From Tsukamurella ocularis (GTDB lineage Bacteria > Actinomycetota > Actinomycetes > Mycobacteriales > Mycobacteriaceae), in the NCBI RefSeq assembly GCF_024807615.1, contig NZ_JANUCJ010000002.1, forward strand, positions 558,001 to 622,000: DNA of 64,000 nt, in the 5' to 3' direction. Below are positions 34,537 to 44,761 of this stretch, in pieces. The notes under the pieces are model-generated. The model saw only the letters and a list, made by a program, of their open reading frames with translations. It was not told where the DNA came from and did no database searches. Position 1 is the first letter of the stretch. Each line of letters begins with the position of its first letter. A program made the position numbers and the translations under genes.

Positions 34537-35247
34537 ATGACAGATGAGCGACAGGTTCAACACCGGGACAAGCGCTTCCGCGACGCACAGGGCAACGTCT
34601 CCGAGGATCACCTCACCCGTCGCCAGAAGCAGGTCCTGGAAGTCATCCGGCGCTCCGTCCGCGAGCGCGGCTATCCCCCGAGCATCCGGGAGATCGGCGA
34701 CGAGGTGGGCCTCACCTCCACCTCTTCCGTGGCGCATCAGCTCCGCACCCTGGAGCGCCTGGGCTTCCTGCACCGCGATCCGAACCGCCCCCGCGCCGTG
34801 AATGTCCAGGGCGCCGAGGAGCGCACCGCGCAGGTCATCCAGAAGGTCATGGAGGACGAGGACCGGATGCCGGAGCCCGCCTTCGTTCCGGTGCTGGGGC
34901 GCATCGCCGCGGGCGGCCCGATCCTGGCGGAGGAGGCGGTGGAAGAGATCTTCCCGCTCCCCCGTGAGCTCGTGGGCGAGGGCTCGCTGTTCCTGCTCAA
35001 GGTGGTCGGCGAGTCGATGACGGACGCCGCGATCTGCGACGGGGACTGGGTCGTCGTGCGCCAGCAGTCCGTCGCCGAGAACGGCGACATCGTCGCAGCG
35101 ATGCTCGACGGCGAGGCCACCGTCAAGACCTTCCGGCGCACGGGCCGCGACGTCTGGCTGATGCCACACAACCCCGCCTTCGACCCGATTCACGGCAACG
35201 ACGCAGTGATCCTGGGCAAGGTCGTCACCGTGATGCGTCGGATCTGA
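34537..35247 (+). CDS. lexA: SOS repressor LexA
   Basis: A 236-residue repressor. The winged HTH is at residues about 25-90 ([21 protein letters not shown]). The autocleavage bond is A125-G126 (RIAAGGP), with catalytic S160 ([10 protein letters not shown]) and K197 (TVKTF). Cleavage stimulated by RecA filaments relieves repression of DNA repair genes. The ATG at 34537 has GTGAGGAG before it. The frame is open to 34381, but that region holds the SOS boxes. Its 3' end overlaps the converging EamA gene by 23 bases. Confidence 0.96.
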   Translation: MTDERQVQHRDKRFRDAQGNVSEDHLTRRQKQVLEVIRRSVRERGYPPSIREIGDEVGLTSTSSVAHQLRTLERLGFLHRDPNRPRAVNVQGAEERTAQVIQKVMEDEDRMPEPAFVPVLGRIAAGGPILAEEAVEEIFPLPRELVGEGSLFLLKVVGESMTDAAICDGDWVVVRQQSVAENGDIVAAMLDGEATVKTFRRTGRDVWLMPHNPAFDPIHGNDAVILGKVVTVMRRI

Positions 35248-36160
35248 CCGCACCCGCCTCCGGACGCGCCGGCTCGTCGACCACACGGTCGGGGGCCGGC
35301 GTTCGTCGTCCACCGAGCGACGCCAGCGCGCACGCCACTCCGCCGAGCACCAGCCCGGCAAGCACGCCCGGATGGATCGCTTCGCCCAGCATCAGGAAGG
35401 CGAACAGCGCGGAGACCGACGGGATCACAGCGAAGAGCATCGCGGCGCCGCTCGCCCCGGCGATGCCGATCACGCGTAAGTACAGCGTCGTCGCCGTCAT
35501 CGAACTCAGCAGCACCATCAGCACGAGCACGAGGGCGCCCTGCACGGGATCGCTCACCGCCGCGCCGAACAACAGCGTGAGGGCGCCGGCCGGCACAGCC
35601 GCGACCACCATGCCGATCGCATTCCCGGCCAATGGATCCACGTCGCGGCAGAACCGCTGCTGATACACCCCGCCCACGGCGATGCCCGCCAGGCCCATGA
35701 GCGTGAAGCCGATCCCCGCCCCGGCGTGGGCCAGCGCCGGCACCGTCGACCAGCACGCCGTGACGACCGCCGCTAGCCCCAACAGAGCGGCCGCCGAGCG
35801 GCGGACCGTGAGCCGCTCGCGGAGCGCTATCCGGGCCACCACCGTCGTCACCGCCGGGTTGACGCCGATGATCAGGGCCGCGACCCCCGCAGGCACGCCC
35901 GCCTGCAGTCCCAGGTAGCAGCCCAGGAACTGCGTGGCCTGCGTGAGCAGCCCGACGACGACGGCGTGTCCCAGGTCGGCGCCCCTCGGCAAGCGCCGGT
36001 CGGTCGCGCGCACCAGGCCGAGCATCAACACCCCTGAGACCGCGAACCGCAGGAATAGCAGCAGGAACGGGCTCATCGCCGCGATCCCGAGGGCACCCAG
36101 CGGATACCCGAAGGCGTACAGCACCACGACGGCGAGCGCGAGCATCGGCGGAATTCTCAT
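35225..36160 (-). CDS. EamA/DMT-family exporter
   Basis: A 311-residue membrane protein with ten hydrophobic segments in two EamA repeats, typical of drug/metabolite exporters (YdcZ/RhaT class). It is divergent from a LysR regulator across 79 bases containing a 12-base palindrome, an arrangement in which the LysR protein commonly controls the exporter. No Shine-Dalgarno is seen before the ATG. The substrate is unknown. Confidence 0.85.
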   Translation of the reverse strand: MRIPPMLALAVVVLYAFGYPLGALGIAAMSPFLLLFLRFAVSGVLMLGLVRATDRRLPRGADLGHAVVVGLLTQATQFLGCYLGLQAGVPAGVAALIIGVNPAVTTVVARIALRERLTVRRSAAALLGLAAVVTACWSTVPALAHAGAGIGFTLMGLAGIAVGGVYQQRFCRDVDPLAGNAIGMVVAAVPAGALTLLFGAAVSDPVQGALVLVLMVLLSSMTATTLYLRVIGIAGASGAAMLFAVIPSVSALFAFLMLGEAIHPGVLAGLVLGGVACALASLGGRRTPAPDRVVDEPARPEAGAVRSDASR

Positions 36161-36207
36161 AACTCGATGGTCGAACGCGCAGGCCCCGGCCGTCCAACAA
36201 TGATTGA

Positions 36208-36219
36208 CGATCGCGATCG
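36208..36219. promoter_or_regulatory. 12-base palindrome CGATCGCGATCG (candidate LysR operator)
   Basis: A perfect palindrome in the EamA/LysR divergent region, just upstream of the TATCGT -10 (36228-36233) of the lysR-like gene. Suitable for autorepression and control of the exporter. Confidence 0.45.
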
Positions 36220-36239
36220 ATCGGCTCTATCGTTCAGTT

Positions 36240-37079
36240 ATGCCGGACCCGATCCTGGACATCGTCCCACTGCGCAGCGTGGTGGCTATCGCCCGCTGCG
36301 GCGGAGTCCACCGCGCCGCGGAAACGCTGCACCTCACGCAGTCGACCGTCAGCGCGCACCTGCGCAGGCTCGAGAAGTCGACGGGCAGCATCATCGTCGA
36401 GAAGGCGGGCCGGGGAATCCGGTTCACCGATCACGGCAACCGGCTCCTCGGGCACGCCCAGACGATCCTCGACGCGCACGACGCCGCCGTCCACGCGCTC
36501 GCTTCCCCCACGACCCGCACGCTATCGGTCGCCGCGACCGAGCACGGCGCCGATCGCCTCATCCCCGAGCTCAGCCGCGGCTTCGGCGCTCTCCCGGGAG
36601 GATGGGCCGCCCAGTTCCGGTTCGATCGCAGCGCGCAGATCGCGGGTGCCGTCGACCGCGGACTCGCCGACGTGGCGGTCTTCCTCGCCGCCGGCGATCA
36701 CCCGGACGCGGTCGGCCCCATCGACCTGCGGTGGTACGCCGCCCGGGAGTGGGAACGCCCAGCCGACACGGTGCCCGTCCTCCTGTTCGACGACCCGTGC
36801 GTCCTGCGCGCGCCCGCGGCGGACGCGCTCGCGCGCAACGGGATCGCCTACACGATCGCCGCCGAGGCCGCGAATCTCGCGGGCCTGTACTCCGCGGCCC
36901 GCAGCGGCCTTGGAGTCACACTGCTCCCCGCCATCGACGCGACCGATGGCCTGGTCACCGTCGACACGATGCCGCACCTGCCGCCGATCGCGCTCGCGGT
37001 CACCGTCGGGCCGCGCGTCCCAGCGGCCGTCCGCGCCGCCGTCCTCCACGCTGCCGCGTCGCTGACCAGTCCCCGCTAG
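36240..37079 (+). CDS. LysR family transcriptional regulator
   Basis: A 279-residue LysR-type regulator. The HTH is at residues about 8-65 (GGVHRAAETLHLTQSTVSAHLRRLE), followed by the periplasmic-binding-like effector domain. The ATG at 36240 is selected over an upstream in-frame ATG at 36204 because TATCGT lies 6 bases before it, indicating a leaderless mRNA. The likely target is the divergent EamA exporter. Its stop overlaps the converging acyl-CoA dehydrogenase by four bases. Confidence 0.87.
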   Translation: MPDPILDIVPLRSVVAIARCGGVHRAAETLHLTQSTVSAHLRRLEKSTGSIIVEKAGRGIRFTDHGNRLLGHAQTILDAHDAAVHALASPTTRTLSVAATEHGADRLIPELSRGFGALPGGWAAQFRFDRSAQIAGAVDRGLADVAVFLAAGDHPDAVGPIDLRWYAAREWERPADTVPVLLFDDPCVLRAPAADALARNGIAYTIAAEAANLAGLYSAARSGLGVTLLPAIDATDGLVTVDTMPHLPPIALAVTVGPRVPAAVRAAVLHAAASLTSPR

Positions 37080-38224
37080 CCCGCGCTCGCCTCCGCGTAC
37101 CGGTGCAGGTGGTCGGTCGCGGAACCGAACTCGGTCTCGATCGCGGTGAGCCGCTTGAAGCAGTGCCCGATCGCCAGCTCCTCCGTCATGCCCATGCCGC
37201 CGTGCAGCTGGACCGCGTTCTGCCCGACGAACCGCGCAGCACGGGCGATGGTGATCTTCGCCGCCGAGACGGCGCGACGCCGAACCTGCGGCTCTGCGTC
37301 GAGGTTGAGCACCGCGAGATAGCTCGCCGCGACGGACTGTTCGAGCTCGAGCGACATGTCCACCATGCGGTGCTGCAGCGCTTGGAAGGAGCCGATCGGG
37401 ACGCCGAACTGACGCCGCTGCTTGGCGTAGGCCACCGTGTCCGCCACCACGCGGCGCATGATCCCGACCGCCTCGCAGCAGACCGCTGCGGCACCGTCGT
37501 CGAGGGCGCGTTCGATGACGTCCCAGGCCCGACCCTCGGCGCCGAGCCGCGCGGATGCGGGCACGCGGAGATCGGCGAACACCAGATCGCCCGTGTGGTG
37601 ATCGTCGATCGTGCGGAAGTACTGCGCGCTCACCCCGGCGGGCGGGGCCTGCGGGTCGAAATCCAGCAGGAAGAGCGAGAGCCCGTCTCGGTCGAGCCGC
37701 TCCCCGGCGGTGCGGGCGGCGACGATCAGGTGCGTCGCGACGGGCAGGTCCGCGACCACGATCTTCGCCCCGGACAACACGTACTCGTCACCGTCGCGCG
37801 CGGCCATCGTCTGGACGTCCCAGGACTCGCGCCCGGACTCGGGTTCGGTGAGCGCGAAAGCGATCCGCGCTCCGCCGTCCGCGATCGCGGACAACACCGC
37901 GTCGGCGGCCGCGCCGCCCGCTCCGCCGAGCAGGGCGGCGCCCACGACGGCGGTGCCGACGTAGGGCTCGACGACGAGCGCGCCGCCGAGTTCTTCGGCG
38001 ATCACCATCATCTCCTCGGGTCCGCCGCCCAGGCCGCCCACGGACTCGGGCAGGGTCGCGGCGAGGATGCCCAGCTCGGAGGCGAAGGCCTGCCAGACGG
38101 CCGGCTGCCAGCGCGCAGCGGACCTCGCGGCGCTGCGCGATTCCACCAGCGGGTACCGGCCCGCGAGATAGGACCGCACGGCGTCGCGCAGCATCGTCTG
38201 TTCGTCGGTGAGTGTGAAGTCCAT
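37076..38224 (-). CDS. Acyl-CoA dehydrogenase (second of a pair)
   Basis: A 382-residue flavoprotein of the acyl-CoA dehydrogenase fold. The flavin/substrate signature is ALTEPESGRESWD, and the C-terminal QNAVQLHGGMGMTEE is typical. Short loops and paired arrangement resemble the alpha2beta2 FadE pairs of mycobacteria that oxidise steroid-derived CoA esters. The ATG follows the stop of the upstream dehydrogenase directly (TAG-ATG). The usual glutamate base is not obvious, as expected if one subunit of the pair is degenerate. Confidence 0.85.
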   Translation of the reverse strand: MDFTLTDEQTMLRDAVRSYLAGRYPLVESRSAARSAARWQPAVWQAFASELGILAATLPESVGGLGGGPEEMMVIAEELGGALVVEPYVGTAVVGAALLGGAGGAAADAVLSAIADGGARIAFALTEPESGRESWDVQTMAARDGDEYVLSGAKIVVADLPVATHLIVAARTAGERLDRDGLSLFLLDFDPQAPPAGVSAQYFRTIDDHHTGDLVFADLRVPASARLGAEGRAWDVIERALDDGAAAVCCEAVGIMRRVVADTVAYAKQRRQFGVPIGSFQALQHRMVDMSLELEQSVAASYLAVLNLDAEPQVRRRAVSAAKITIARAARFVGQNAVQLHGGMGMTEELAIGHCFKRLTAIETEFGSATDHLHRYAEASAG

Positions 38225-39457
38225 CTACAGCCCCAATGCCGCTTTCGCCAGGATGTTCCGTTGGATCTCGTTGGAGCCCGCGTAGATCGAGCCCGCACGA
38301 TCGTTGAAGTAGCGCAGCGGCGCAACGGCCTGCCACAGGTCTCCGCTGTGCGCGCCGTCGGCCGGCGGCAGGTACTCGACCACCGGGCCGCCGGGCCGCG
38401 TGACGTGCGGCTGATAGAGCCGGCCGCGGGGGCCGGCGCTGAAGTGGATGAACTCGGTGATCGCCTGGCTCAGCTCCGTGCCCAGGATCTTGAGCATCGA
38501 TGACGCGGTGCCCGGGTTGCCGCCCGCGGCGAGCACGGCGAGCGAGCGGTGTTCGAGGATCTCCAGGACGTCGACGCGGGCGCGCAGCTCCGCCAGTCCG
38601 AGCCGGAAGTCGTCGTCCTCGGACAACGGCCGGCCGCCGCGGCCGGGCACCGTCGTCGCCTCCTCGGCGAGCCGGTCGAGCGAGACCTGCATCCAGGGTG
38701 CCGCGGCGCCGCCGCCGCGCTCGAACTCCAGGAGGTACTTGGCGACCGTCCAGCCCTCGTCGATCTTCCCCAGCACGTTGGCCTTCGGCACCCGGACCTT
38801 GTCGAAGAAGACCACGTTCTGCACCTCCTCGCCGGAGGCCATGACGAGCGGCTGGATCTCGATGCCGGGCACCGTCATGTCGAGCAGCAGGAAGGTGATG
38901 CCCTGCTGCTTGCGCTCCTGCTTCGAGGTGCGCACCAGGGCGAACATCCAGTTCGCCTCGCGGGCGTGCGTGGTCCAGATCTTGGATCCGGTGAGCACGA
39001 GGTCGTCGCCGTCGGACTCCGCGCGCATCGCCAGCGAGGCGAGGTCCGAACCGGATTCGGGCTCGGAGTAGCCCTGGCAGAAGAAGACCGACTCGTCGAG
39101 GATGCCCGGGAGGAAGAACTTCTTCTGCTCCTCGGTCCCGAACTTCACGATGGCGTGCGCCACCATCCGGATCCCCATCGGCGACAGGAAGGGTGCGCCG
39201 GCCAGCACGGATTCCCGCGAGAAGATGTAGTGCTGCGCGACCGACCAGTCGCAGCCGCCCCATTCGACCGGCCACGCCGGCGCCGCCCAGCCCCGTTCAT
39301 GCAGGATCGCCTGCCACGCGAGGCTCGCCTCGTGATCGGAGTAGACGCTGGTCGCCAGCCTTCCGGCCGCCCGCAGATCGTCGGTGAGGTGCGTGTCGAG
39401 GAACTCCCGCACCTCGTCGCGGAAGGCCTCTTCCTCCGCCGTGAACGTCACATCCAT
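38225..39457 (-). CDS. Acyl-CoA dehydrogenase (first of a pair)
   Basis: A 410-residue acyl-CoA dehydrogenase. The signature GYSEPESGSDLASLAMRAE marks the FAD/substrate region and YAGSNEIQRNILAK the C-terminus. The ATG at 39457 has GAGGGGAAG before it; the frame is open far upstream (to 40573), but only antisense to the TetR gene. It forms an operon with the following dehydrogenase and is divergent from the TetR regulator. Position corresponds roughly to fadE20 near lexA/hflX in M. tuberculosis. Confidence 0.88.
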   Translation of the reverse strand: MDVTFTAEEEAFRDEVREFLDTHLTDDLRAAGRLATSVYSDHEASLAWQAILHERGWAAPAWPVEWGGCDWSVAQHYIFSRESVLAGAPFLSPMGIRMVAHAIVKFGTEEQKKFFLPGILDESVFFCQGYSEPESGSDLASLAMRAESDGDDLVLTGSKIWTTHAREANWMFALVRTSKQERKQQGITFLLLDMTVPGIEIQPLVMASGEEVQNVVFFDKVRVPKANVLGKIDEGWTVAKYLLEFERGGGAAAPWMQVSLDRLAEEATTVPGRGGRPLSEDDDFRLGLAELRARVDVLEILEHRSLAVLAAGGNPGTASSMLKILGTELSQAITEFIHFSAGPRGRLYQPHVTRPGGPVVEYLPPADGAHSGDLWQAVAPLRYFNDRAGSIYAGSNEIQRNILAKAALGL

Positions 39458-39473
39458 CCGGGTCTTCCCCTCG

Positions 39474-39502
39474 TTGACACCCTCGCGCTGGCGAGACAAA
39501 AT
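39474..39502 (+). promoter_or_regulatory. Promoter of the TetR gene with overlapping inverted repeat
   Basis: TTGACA (39474-39479), 17 bases, CAAAAT (39497-39502), then 6 bases to the ATG at 39509: a near-consensus SigA promoter with a leaderless start. The spacer contains CTCGC-gctg-GCGAG (39482-39495), a good place for autorepression and for control of the divergent dehydrogenases. Confidence 0.55.
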
Positions 39503-39508
39503 AGAAGT

Positions 39509-40087
39509 ATGTCTCATCCGGAGCGTCCTGACAACCAGGTGGAGGTGATCCACCGCGCCGCGCAGTGGTTCCGCGAGGGCCGCCGGGTGGACCTGGGGCA
39601 GCTCGCGAAGGCGAGCGGGATCGGCCGGGCCACGCTGTACCGGTGGTTCGAGGGCCGCGACCAGGTGGTGGGCGAGGCGATCTGGCTCGGCATCGCGCAG
39701 GCGATCGCACGGGTCGAGGCCGACGAGCCGGTCCGCGACCGCGCGGCCTTCCTCCGCTCGTTCGGGCGGCTCGCGCACGAGGTGCGCGACTATCCCCCGC
39801 TCGCCGGATTCGCCACGGACGAACCGGAGTTCGCGATGCGGGTTCTGCAGTCGGGCGGCAGCGTGGTGCAGGCGCGGCTGATCGAGTGGGTCGCGGGCTG
39901 GCTGGCCGACATCGCCGTCCCGACCTCCGACGCCGCCCGCGGCGTATCTCGGGCGGACCTCGCCTATGCGATCGTCCGGCTCGCGGAGTCGTTCCTGTGG
40001 TCCGACATGATCATCGGTACACCGTCCCAGCCGGACAAGGCTGCGGCCGTCGTTGAGCTGCTCCTCGACGGCGCGGGTCGGACCTAG
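39509..40087 (+). CDS. TetR-type regulator, QsdR family
   Basis: A 192-residue TetR-family repressor resembling QsdR. The HTH is [31 protein letters not shown] near residues 28-60; the remainder is the all-helical ligand domain. The start is leaderless (CAAAAT 6 bases before). It is divergent from the two acyl-CoA dehydrogenases across 51 bases, so it probably represses them until an acyl-CoA or similar ligand binds. It overlaps the converging DUF1345 gene by four bases. Confidence 0.85.
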   Translation: MSHPERPDNQVEVIHRAAQWFREGRRVDLGQLAKASGIGRATLYRWFEGRDQVVGEAIWLGIAQAIARVEADEPVRDRAAFLRSFGRLAHEVRDYPPLAGFATDEPEFAMRVLQSGGSVVQARLIEWVAGWLADIAVPTSDAARGVSRADLAYAIVRLAESFLWSDMIIGTPSQPDKAAAVVELLLDGAGRT

Positions 40088-40734
40088 CCAGAGACGATGC
40101 CGACGACGAGGTTGATCGCCGTCGCGAGGATGACGGTGCCGAAGGCGTACGACAGCAGACAGTGCCGCAGCACCACGCTGCGGAGCTCCCGGGTGGACAC
40201 CGAGTTGTCGGAGACCTGATAGGTCATGCCGAGGTTGTAGCTGAAGTAGAAGAAGTCGCGGTAGGCGGGCGGGACGTCTGTCCCCCAGTCGATACCACCC
40301 GGCTCGTCGCCCTCGTCGCCGTAGTAGAGCGCGGCGTACTGCGTGGCGTAGGTCAGGTGCAGCGAGGCCCACACGGCGAAAGCGGCGAGCAGCGCGCCCG
40401 CCGCTGCCACGTTCCGCGCGTCGGTGCGGCCCGCGAGCAGCAGGATCACGATCGCCGCGAGGCCGCTGATCGCGATCACCCCCACCACGAGCTCGGCGAC
40501 CCGGGGCCGGAAGTTCTCGCGGCGCACCGTCGCCCGGGTGGCGGCGTCGTCCAGCGGCCACAACACGAACCACCCGACGGCGGCGAAGACCGCGGCCGCC
40601 GCGCCGATGCCGAGCAGCGCGCCCAGCGAGAAGCCCAGCGGGACGCCGACGGCCACCGTCGTGGCGGCGCCGACGGCGAGGGCGAGCGCGGCGCGCGCGG
40701 ACGCCGAGGGCGGCAGGCCGCGGGTCTCGCTCAC
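40084..40734 (-). CDS. DUF1345 membrane protein
   Basis: A 216-residue integral membrane protein of the DUF1345 family, with about five hydrophobic segments and the conserved stretch [17 protein letters not shown] that resembles a two-pore potassium-channel region. Function unknown. The GTG start overlaps the hflX stop by four bases, so it is the last gene of the miaA-dapF-hflX operon. Confidence 0.8.
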   Translation of the reverse strand: MSETRGLPPSASARAALALAVGAATTVAVGVPLGFSLGALLGIGAAAAVFAAVGWFVLWPLDDAATRATVRRENFRPRVAELVVGVIAISGLAAIVILLLAGRTDARNVAAAGALLAAFAVWASLHLTYATQYAALYYGDEGDEPGGIDWGTDVPPAYRDFFYFSYNLGMTYQVSDNSVSTRELRSVVLRHCLLSYAFGTVILATAINLVVGIVSG

Positions 40735-42140
40735 GACGCCGGGTACTGCGCCAGGGCTCCGGCGAGGGACCCGGGGACCCGGGCGACGATCCGCGTACCG
40801 TCGGCCTCGTGCTCGGCGCTGACGACGGTGCCCTCGGCGTGGATCCGCGCGACGAGGTCGCCGCGGTCGTAGGGCAGGAGGGTGCTGACCTCGACGTCGC
40901 CGGCGGTGATGAGCTGCGTCATCCGCTCGAGCAGCTCGTCGATGCCCTCGCGCGAGTGCGCCGAGACGAAGACCGCCTCGGGCAGCGCGACGCGCAGTTG
41001 GGCCAGCACGACCGGATCTGCCGCGTCGATCTTGTTGACCACGAGCAACTCCCGCGGCAGCGACGCCTCCCGCTCCCCCGCGACGTCGCGCAGCACCTGC
41101 CGGACGGCGTCGATCTGGCGCTGCGGCATCACGTCGCTGCCGTCGACGACGTGCAGGAGCAGGTCGGCGTCGACGACCTCCTCGAGCGTCGACCGGAAGG
41201 CCTCGACGAGCTGGGTGGGCAGGTGCCGCACGAAGCCGACGGTGTCGGTGAAGACGACATCGCGGCCGTCCGTCAGCACGCCCTGCCGGGTGGTCGGGTC
41301 GAGGGTGGCGAACAGCGCGTTCTGCACCAGCACGCCAGCGTCGGTAAGCGCGTTCAGCAGGCTCGACTTGCCGGCGTTGGTGTACCCGGCGATCGCCACG
41401 GCGGGCACGCCCGAGCGGCGGCGCGCGCCGCGCTTGGTGTCCCGGGCCTGCTTCATGCCCTTGATCTCGCGGCGCAGCTTCGCCATCCGCTCGCGGATCC
41501 GGCGACGGTCGGTCTCGATCTTCGTCTCACCCGGACCGCGGAGACCCACTCCGCCGTTGCTGCCCGCGCGACCACCGGCCTGCCGGGACAGCGCCTCACC
41601 CCAGCCGCGCAGACGGGGCAGCATGTACTCCATCTGCGCGAGGCTGACCTGCGCCTTGCCCTCACGGGACGTCGCGTGCTGGGCGAAGATGTCGAGGATC
41701 AGGGCGGTGCGGTCGATGACCTTGACCTTCACCACCTTCTCCAGGGCGTTGAGCTGGGCGGGCGTGAGCTCGCCGTCGCAGATCACCGTGTCGGCGCCGG
41801 TCGCGAGGACGACCTCGCGGAGCTTGTGCGCCTTGCCGGAACCGATGTACGTGGCGGGGTCGGGCCGGTCGCGACGCTGGATCAGTCCCTCGAGGACCGC
41901 GGAGCCCGCGGTCTCGGCCAGGGCCTTGAGCTCGGCGAGCGAGGCATCGGCCTGCGCCGCGGAACCGGACGTCCACACGCCCACGAGCACGACCTGCTCG
42001 AGGCGCAACTGGCGGTATTCGACCTCGGTGACGTCATCGAGCTCGGTCGAGAGGCCGACGACGCGACGGAGCGACGAGCGCTCCTGCAACTGGAGTTCGC
42101 CGACGGTCGGGGCCGGCTCCCAGGTATCCATGTCTGTCAT
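40731..42140 (-). CDS. hflX: Ribosome-associated GTPase HflX
   Basis: A 469-residue GTPase that splits stalled 70S ribosomes, notably under heat or macrolide stress. The N-terminal HflX domain includes [24 protein letters not shown]; the glycine-rich [15 protein letters not shown] precedes the G domain with G1 [13 protein letters not shown]3 DTVGF and G4 NKID. The ATG at 42140 has GGAGG before it; the frame is open upstream antisense to dapF. The 73-base gap to dapF holds no clear promoter. Confidence 0.95.
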   Translation of the reverse strand: MTDMDTWEPAPTVGELQLQERSSLRRVVGLSTELDDVTEVEYRQLRLEQVVLVGVWTSGSAAQADASLAELKALAETAGSAVLEGLIQRRDRPDPATYIGSGKAHKLREVVLATGADTVICDGELTPAQLNALEKVVKVKVIDRTALILDIFAQHATSREGKAQVSLAQMEYMLPRLRGWGEALSRQAGGRAGSNGGVGLRGPGETKIETDRRRIRERMAKLRREIKGMKQARDTKRGARRRSGVPAVAIAGYTNAGKSSLLNALTDAGVLVQNALFATLDPTTRQGVLTDGRDVVFTDTVGFVRHLPTQLVEAFRSTLEEVVDADLLLHVVDGSDVMPQRQIDAVRQVLRDVAGEREASLPRELLVVNKIDAADPVVLAQLRVALPEAVFVSAHSREGIDELLERMTQLITAGDVEVSTLLPYDRGDLVARIHAEGTVVSAEHEADGTRIVARVPGSLAGALAQYPAS

Positions 42141-42213
42141 ATGCCTCCAGTGTGGCACGTCGGGACATGGGAGGTCACGCGGGTTTTCCCAGGGCTGAAC
42201 GCGGCGGTCCGCG

Positions 42214-43071
42214 CTAGAGGCGCGCGGTGCCGGACGCCACGAGCCGGCTCGGGCCGCGGAGCACGGCACCGTCGACCTCGACGGTGACGGTGACGACCCC
42301 GCCCGGTACGTGCACGTCGACCGCGCCGGTCTCGAGGCCCGCGGCGCGCAGGGCCGCGACCGCGGCGGCGACGGTGCCGGTGCCGCAGGACCGGGTCTCC
42401 CCCGAGCCGCGCTCGTGCACGCGCATGTGCACGGCACCGTCGGCCAGCGGGGTGATGACCTCCACGTTGGTGCCGTGCGGGAACAGCCCGTGATCGAAGG
42501 TGGGCGCGCTCGCGACGTCGAGGGCGAGCAGGTCCTGTTCGGTGAGGCCCGGCACGACGCAGGCGAGATGCGGGTTGCCCACGTCGACGGCGATCCCGGC
42601 GAGGTCGCGCCCGTCGACCCCGGCGGACGAGGCGCCGAAGACGCGGGGCTCGCCCATCGAGACGGAGACCTCGGCGGTCTCGGGATCGGCGTGGTGCACG
42701 CGCACCGGCTTGCCGCCGGCCCGGGAACCGACGGTGAACTCGTCCCCCGCGACCAGCGCGTTCGCGGCGAGGAAGTGGGCGAAGACGCGGACGCCGTTGC
42801 CGCACATCTCGGCGATCGAGCCGTCGGAGTTGCGGTAGTCCATGAACCAGTCCTCGCGGGCCACGCCGGCGGGCAGCGCGTCGAGGACGCCCGCGTCCAG
42901 CAGCTCACCCGCGCGGGCGGCGCGGAGCACGCCGTCGCCGCCGATGCCGGCGCGGCGGTCGCAGAGGACGGCGACGAGCTCGGGCGTGAGGTCGATGTCG
43001 ACGCCCGGGTCCGGCAGGATCACGAAGTCGTTCTCCGTGCCGTGGCCCTTGAGGAAGTCCACTGCGGTCAT
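42214..43071 (-). CDS. dapF: Diaminopimelate epimerase
   Basis: A 285-residue cofactor-independent epimerase converting LL- to meso-diaminopimelate for lysine and peptidoglycan. The two active-site thiols are C90 ([10 protein letters not shown]) and C229 ([10 protein letters not shown]). Length is usual. It starts 21 bases after the miaA stop within a minus-strand operon. Confidence 0.95.
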   Translation of the reverse strand: MTAVDFLKGHGTENDFVILPDPGVDIDLTPELVAVLCDRRAGIGGDGVLRAARAGELLDAGVLDALPAGVAREDWFMDYRNSDGSIAEMCGNGVRVFAHFLAANALVAGDEFTVGSRAGGKPVRVHHADPETAEVSVSMGEPRVFGASSAGVDGRDLAGIAVDVGNPHLACVVPGLTEQDLLALDVASAPTFDHGLFPHGTNVEVITPLADGAVHMRVHERGSGETRSCGTGTVAAAVAALRAAGLETGAVDVHVPGGVVTVTVEVDGAVLRGPSRLVASGTARL

Positions 43072-43092
43072 GGGAACCAGTCTACGGGCGCG

Positions 43093-44016
43093 TCATGGCC
43101 GCCAGGGCGGGGCGCCGTGCGCGGCGAGCGCTGCATCGAGCAGGTCCGGCGCCGCGGCGTCGAGCCAGACGACGCGGGGATCGCGCCGGAACCACGACCG
43201 CTGGCGGCGGACGTACCGCCGCGTGCCGATGAAGGTCAGTTCGCGCGCCTGCTCGAGGTCGTACTCGCCGTCGAGCGCGGCGAGTACCTGGGCGTAGCCG
43301 ATCGCGCGGGACGCGGTGACGCCCTCCCGCAGGCCCCGCTCCTCGAGGGCCCGGACCTCGTCGACGAGACCGCCGTCGAACATGCGCCGGGTGCGCAGGT
43401 CGATCCGGGCGTCGAGTTCCTCCGTGTCGCGGTCGAGGGCGACGATCGCGGTGTCCCAGCGCGCCGGGCCGATCTCGGGCGCGGACGCGGCGAAGGGCTC
43501 GCCCGTGATGGTCACGACCTCGAGGGCGCGGACGATCCGGCGGCCGTCGGTGGTGAGGATCTTCGCCCCGGCCGCGGGATCGAGGGCCGTGAGCTCGCGG
43601 TGCAGGGCGAGCGGGCCGATCTCGGCGAGCCGGTCCTCGAACCGTGCGCGCACCTCGGGGTCGGTCGCGGGGAAGCTCCACTCGTCGAGCAGGGCCTGGA
43701 AGTACATCATCGAGCCGCCGACGATGACCGGGGTGCGGCCCGCGGCGAGCAGCGCTTCGGCGTCCGCGCGGGCGCGTTCCTGGTACGCGGCGACGGTGGC
43801 GGTCTCGGTCACCTCCAGCACGTCGAGCTGATGGTGCGGGATCCCGCGCCGCTCCTCGACGGGCAGCTTGGCGGTGCCGATGTCCATGCCCCGGTACATC
43901 TGCATGGCGTCGATGTTGATGATCTCGCCGTCCAGCCGTTCGGCGAGGTCGAGCGCGAGATCCGACTTCCCCGTGGCGGTGGGTCCGACGACGGCGATCG
44001 GGCGAGGCGCCGTCAC
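43093..44016 (-). CDS. miaA: tRNA dimethylallyltransferase MiaA
   Basis: A 307-residue enzyme that puts an isopentenyl group on A37 of tRNAs reading UNN codons. The P-loop GPTATGKS is at residues 11-18; [19 protein letters not shown] and [14 protein letters not shown] are conserved. The GTG start overlaps the stop of the preceding gene by four bases. MiaB, which methylthiolates its product, is encoded at 47.7-49.2 kb. Confidence 0.95.
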   Translation of the reverse strand: MTAPRPIAVVGPTATGKSDLALDLAERLDGEIINIDAMQMYRGMDIGTAKLPVEERRGIPHHQLDVLEVTETATVAAYQERARADAEALLAAGRTPVIVGGSMMYFQALLDEWSFPATDPEVRARFEDRLAEIGPLALHRELTALDPAAGAKILTTDGRRIVRALEVVTITGEPFAASAPEIGPARWDTAIVALDRDTEELDARIDLRTRRMFDGGLVDEVRALEERGLREGVTASRAIGYAQVLAALDGEYDLEQARELTFIGTRRYVRRQRSWFRRDPRVVWLDAAAPDLLDAALAAHGAPPWRP

Positions 44017-44636
44017 CCCGCACCACCGGTGGCGACGAGATAGCCGACGCCGAACGGGGCGTCGCGGTAGAGCACGTCGACGGGTCCGCCCGCGCAGGCC
44101 GCGGCGGCGGCGCGCCAGCCCTCGTCGAGCCCGTCGATGGGGCCGCCCGCACGGACGGCGGCGACCTGGGCATCGAAGACGGCCTCGTCCTCGGGTCGAT
44201 GACCGCCGGGCGCGCGAGCGGTGAGGGTGTTCGGGCCGTCGAGCACGAAGAGCACGCCCTCCGCGTCGCCGTCGTCGACGATCCGGGCCGACGGTGCCGC
44301 GCGCCCCCGGAGCCAGGCCGCGAGCAGCAGCGGGAGCGGCCACGTCGGGCTCGGGGGCAGGTCGTTCGACGGTGCGCCCGGCCCCGTCGTGACGATGACA
44401 TCGGCACCGAACCCGGCGAAGGTTCCCGCGGAGGCCGCGTCGCCCCTGGTCACGGGCGCGGATGCGACGACACGCCAGGTGCGGGCGCGGGCGCCGAGCC
44501 ACGCGCCGGCGGCGAGCACGGCCGCGCGCACCCGGTCGGCATCCGGGTCGCCGGGGGCGCCCACCAGCTCGGGAACGAGCAGCGGAGCGCCAGGGATCAG
44601 GGCCACGGGCCGGTGGCCGCTCTGGGACGGGTGCAC
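44013..44636 (-). CDS. Class III extradiol dioxygenase-like protein (Rv2728c-type)
   Basis: A 207-residue Ala/Gly-rich protein in the position of Rv2728c, with [17 protein letters not shown] at the N-terminus and FGVGYLVA at the C-terminus, resembling the LigB/class III extradiol dioxygenase fold. No clear iron ligands are seen, so activity is doubtful. The start is ambiguous (TTG 44684, GTG 44636, GTG 44606). I chose GTG 44636 because TAGCGT (44644-44649, minus) lies 7 bases before it. First gene of the miaA-dapF-hflX operon. Confidence 0.7.
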   Translation of the reverse strand: MHPSQSGHRPVALIPGAPLLVPELVGAPGDPDADRVRAAVLAAGAWLGARARTWRVVASAPVTRGDAASAGTFAGFGADVIVTTGPGAPSNDLPPSPTWPLPLLLAAWLRGRAAPSARIVDDGDAEGVLFVLDGPNTLTARAPGGHRPEDEAVFDAQVAAVRAGGPIDGLDEGWRAAAAACAGGPVDVLYRDAPFGVGYLVATGGAG

Positions 44637-44761
44637 GAGAAGAACGCTAATCGATCGCGCCAGGGCGCCCGCGGAGTGCTTCAATGGATCCGGGCCCGCG
44701 CACTGTGCGGGTCCATGACGACCGGCAGCCGTGACGCGCGGCGCAGACGAAGGGGAGCCCC

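Noticed and set aside
37076-38224. Second acyl-CoA dehydrogenase as a pseudogene because the base Glu is unclear
   Set aside because: The frame is intact and coupled to its partner; paired FadE enzymes normally have one subunit without a full active site.
44637-44684. TTG 44684 as the start of the extradiol-dioxygenase-like gene
   Set aside because: No ribosome site, and the extra 16 residues are unrelated to the family; GTG 44636 has a TAGCGT -10 at leaderless spacing.
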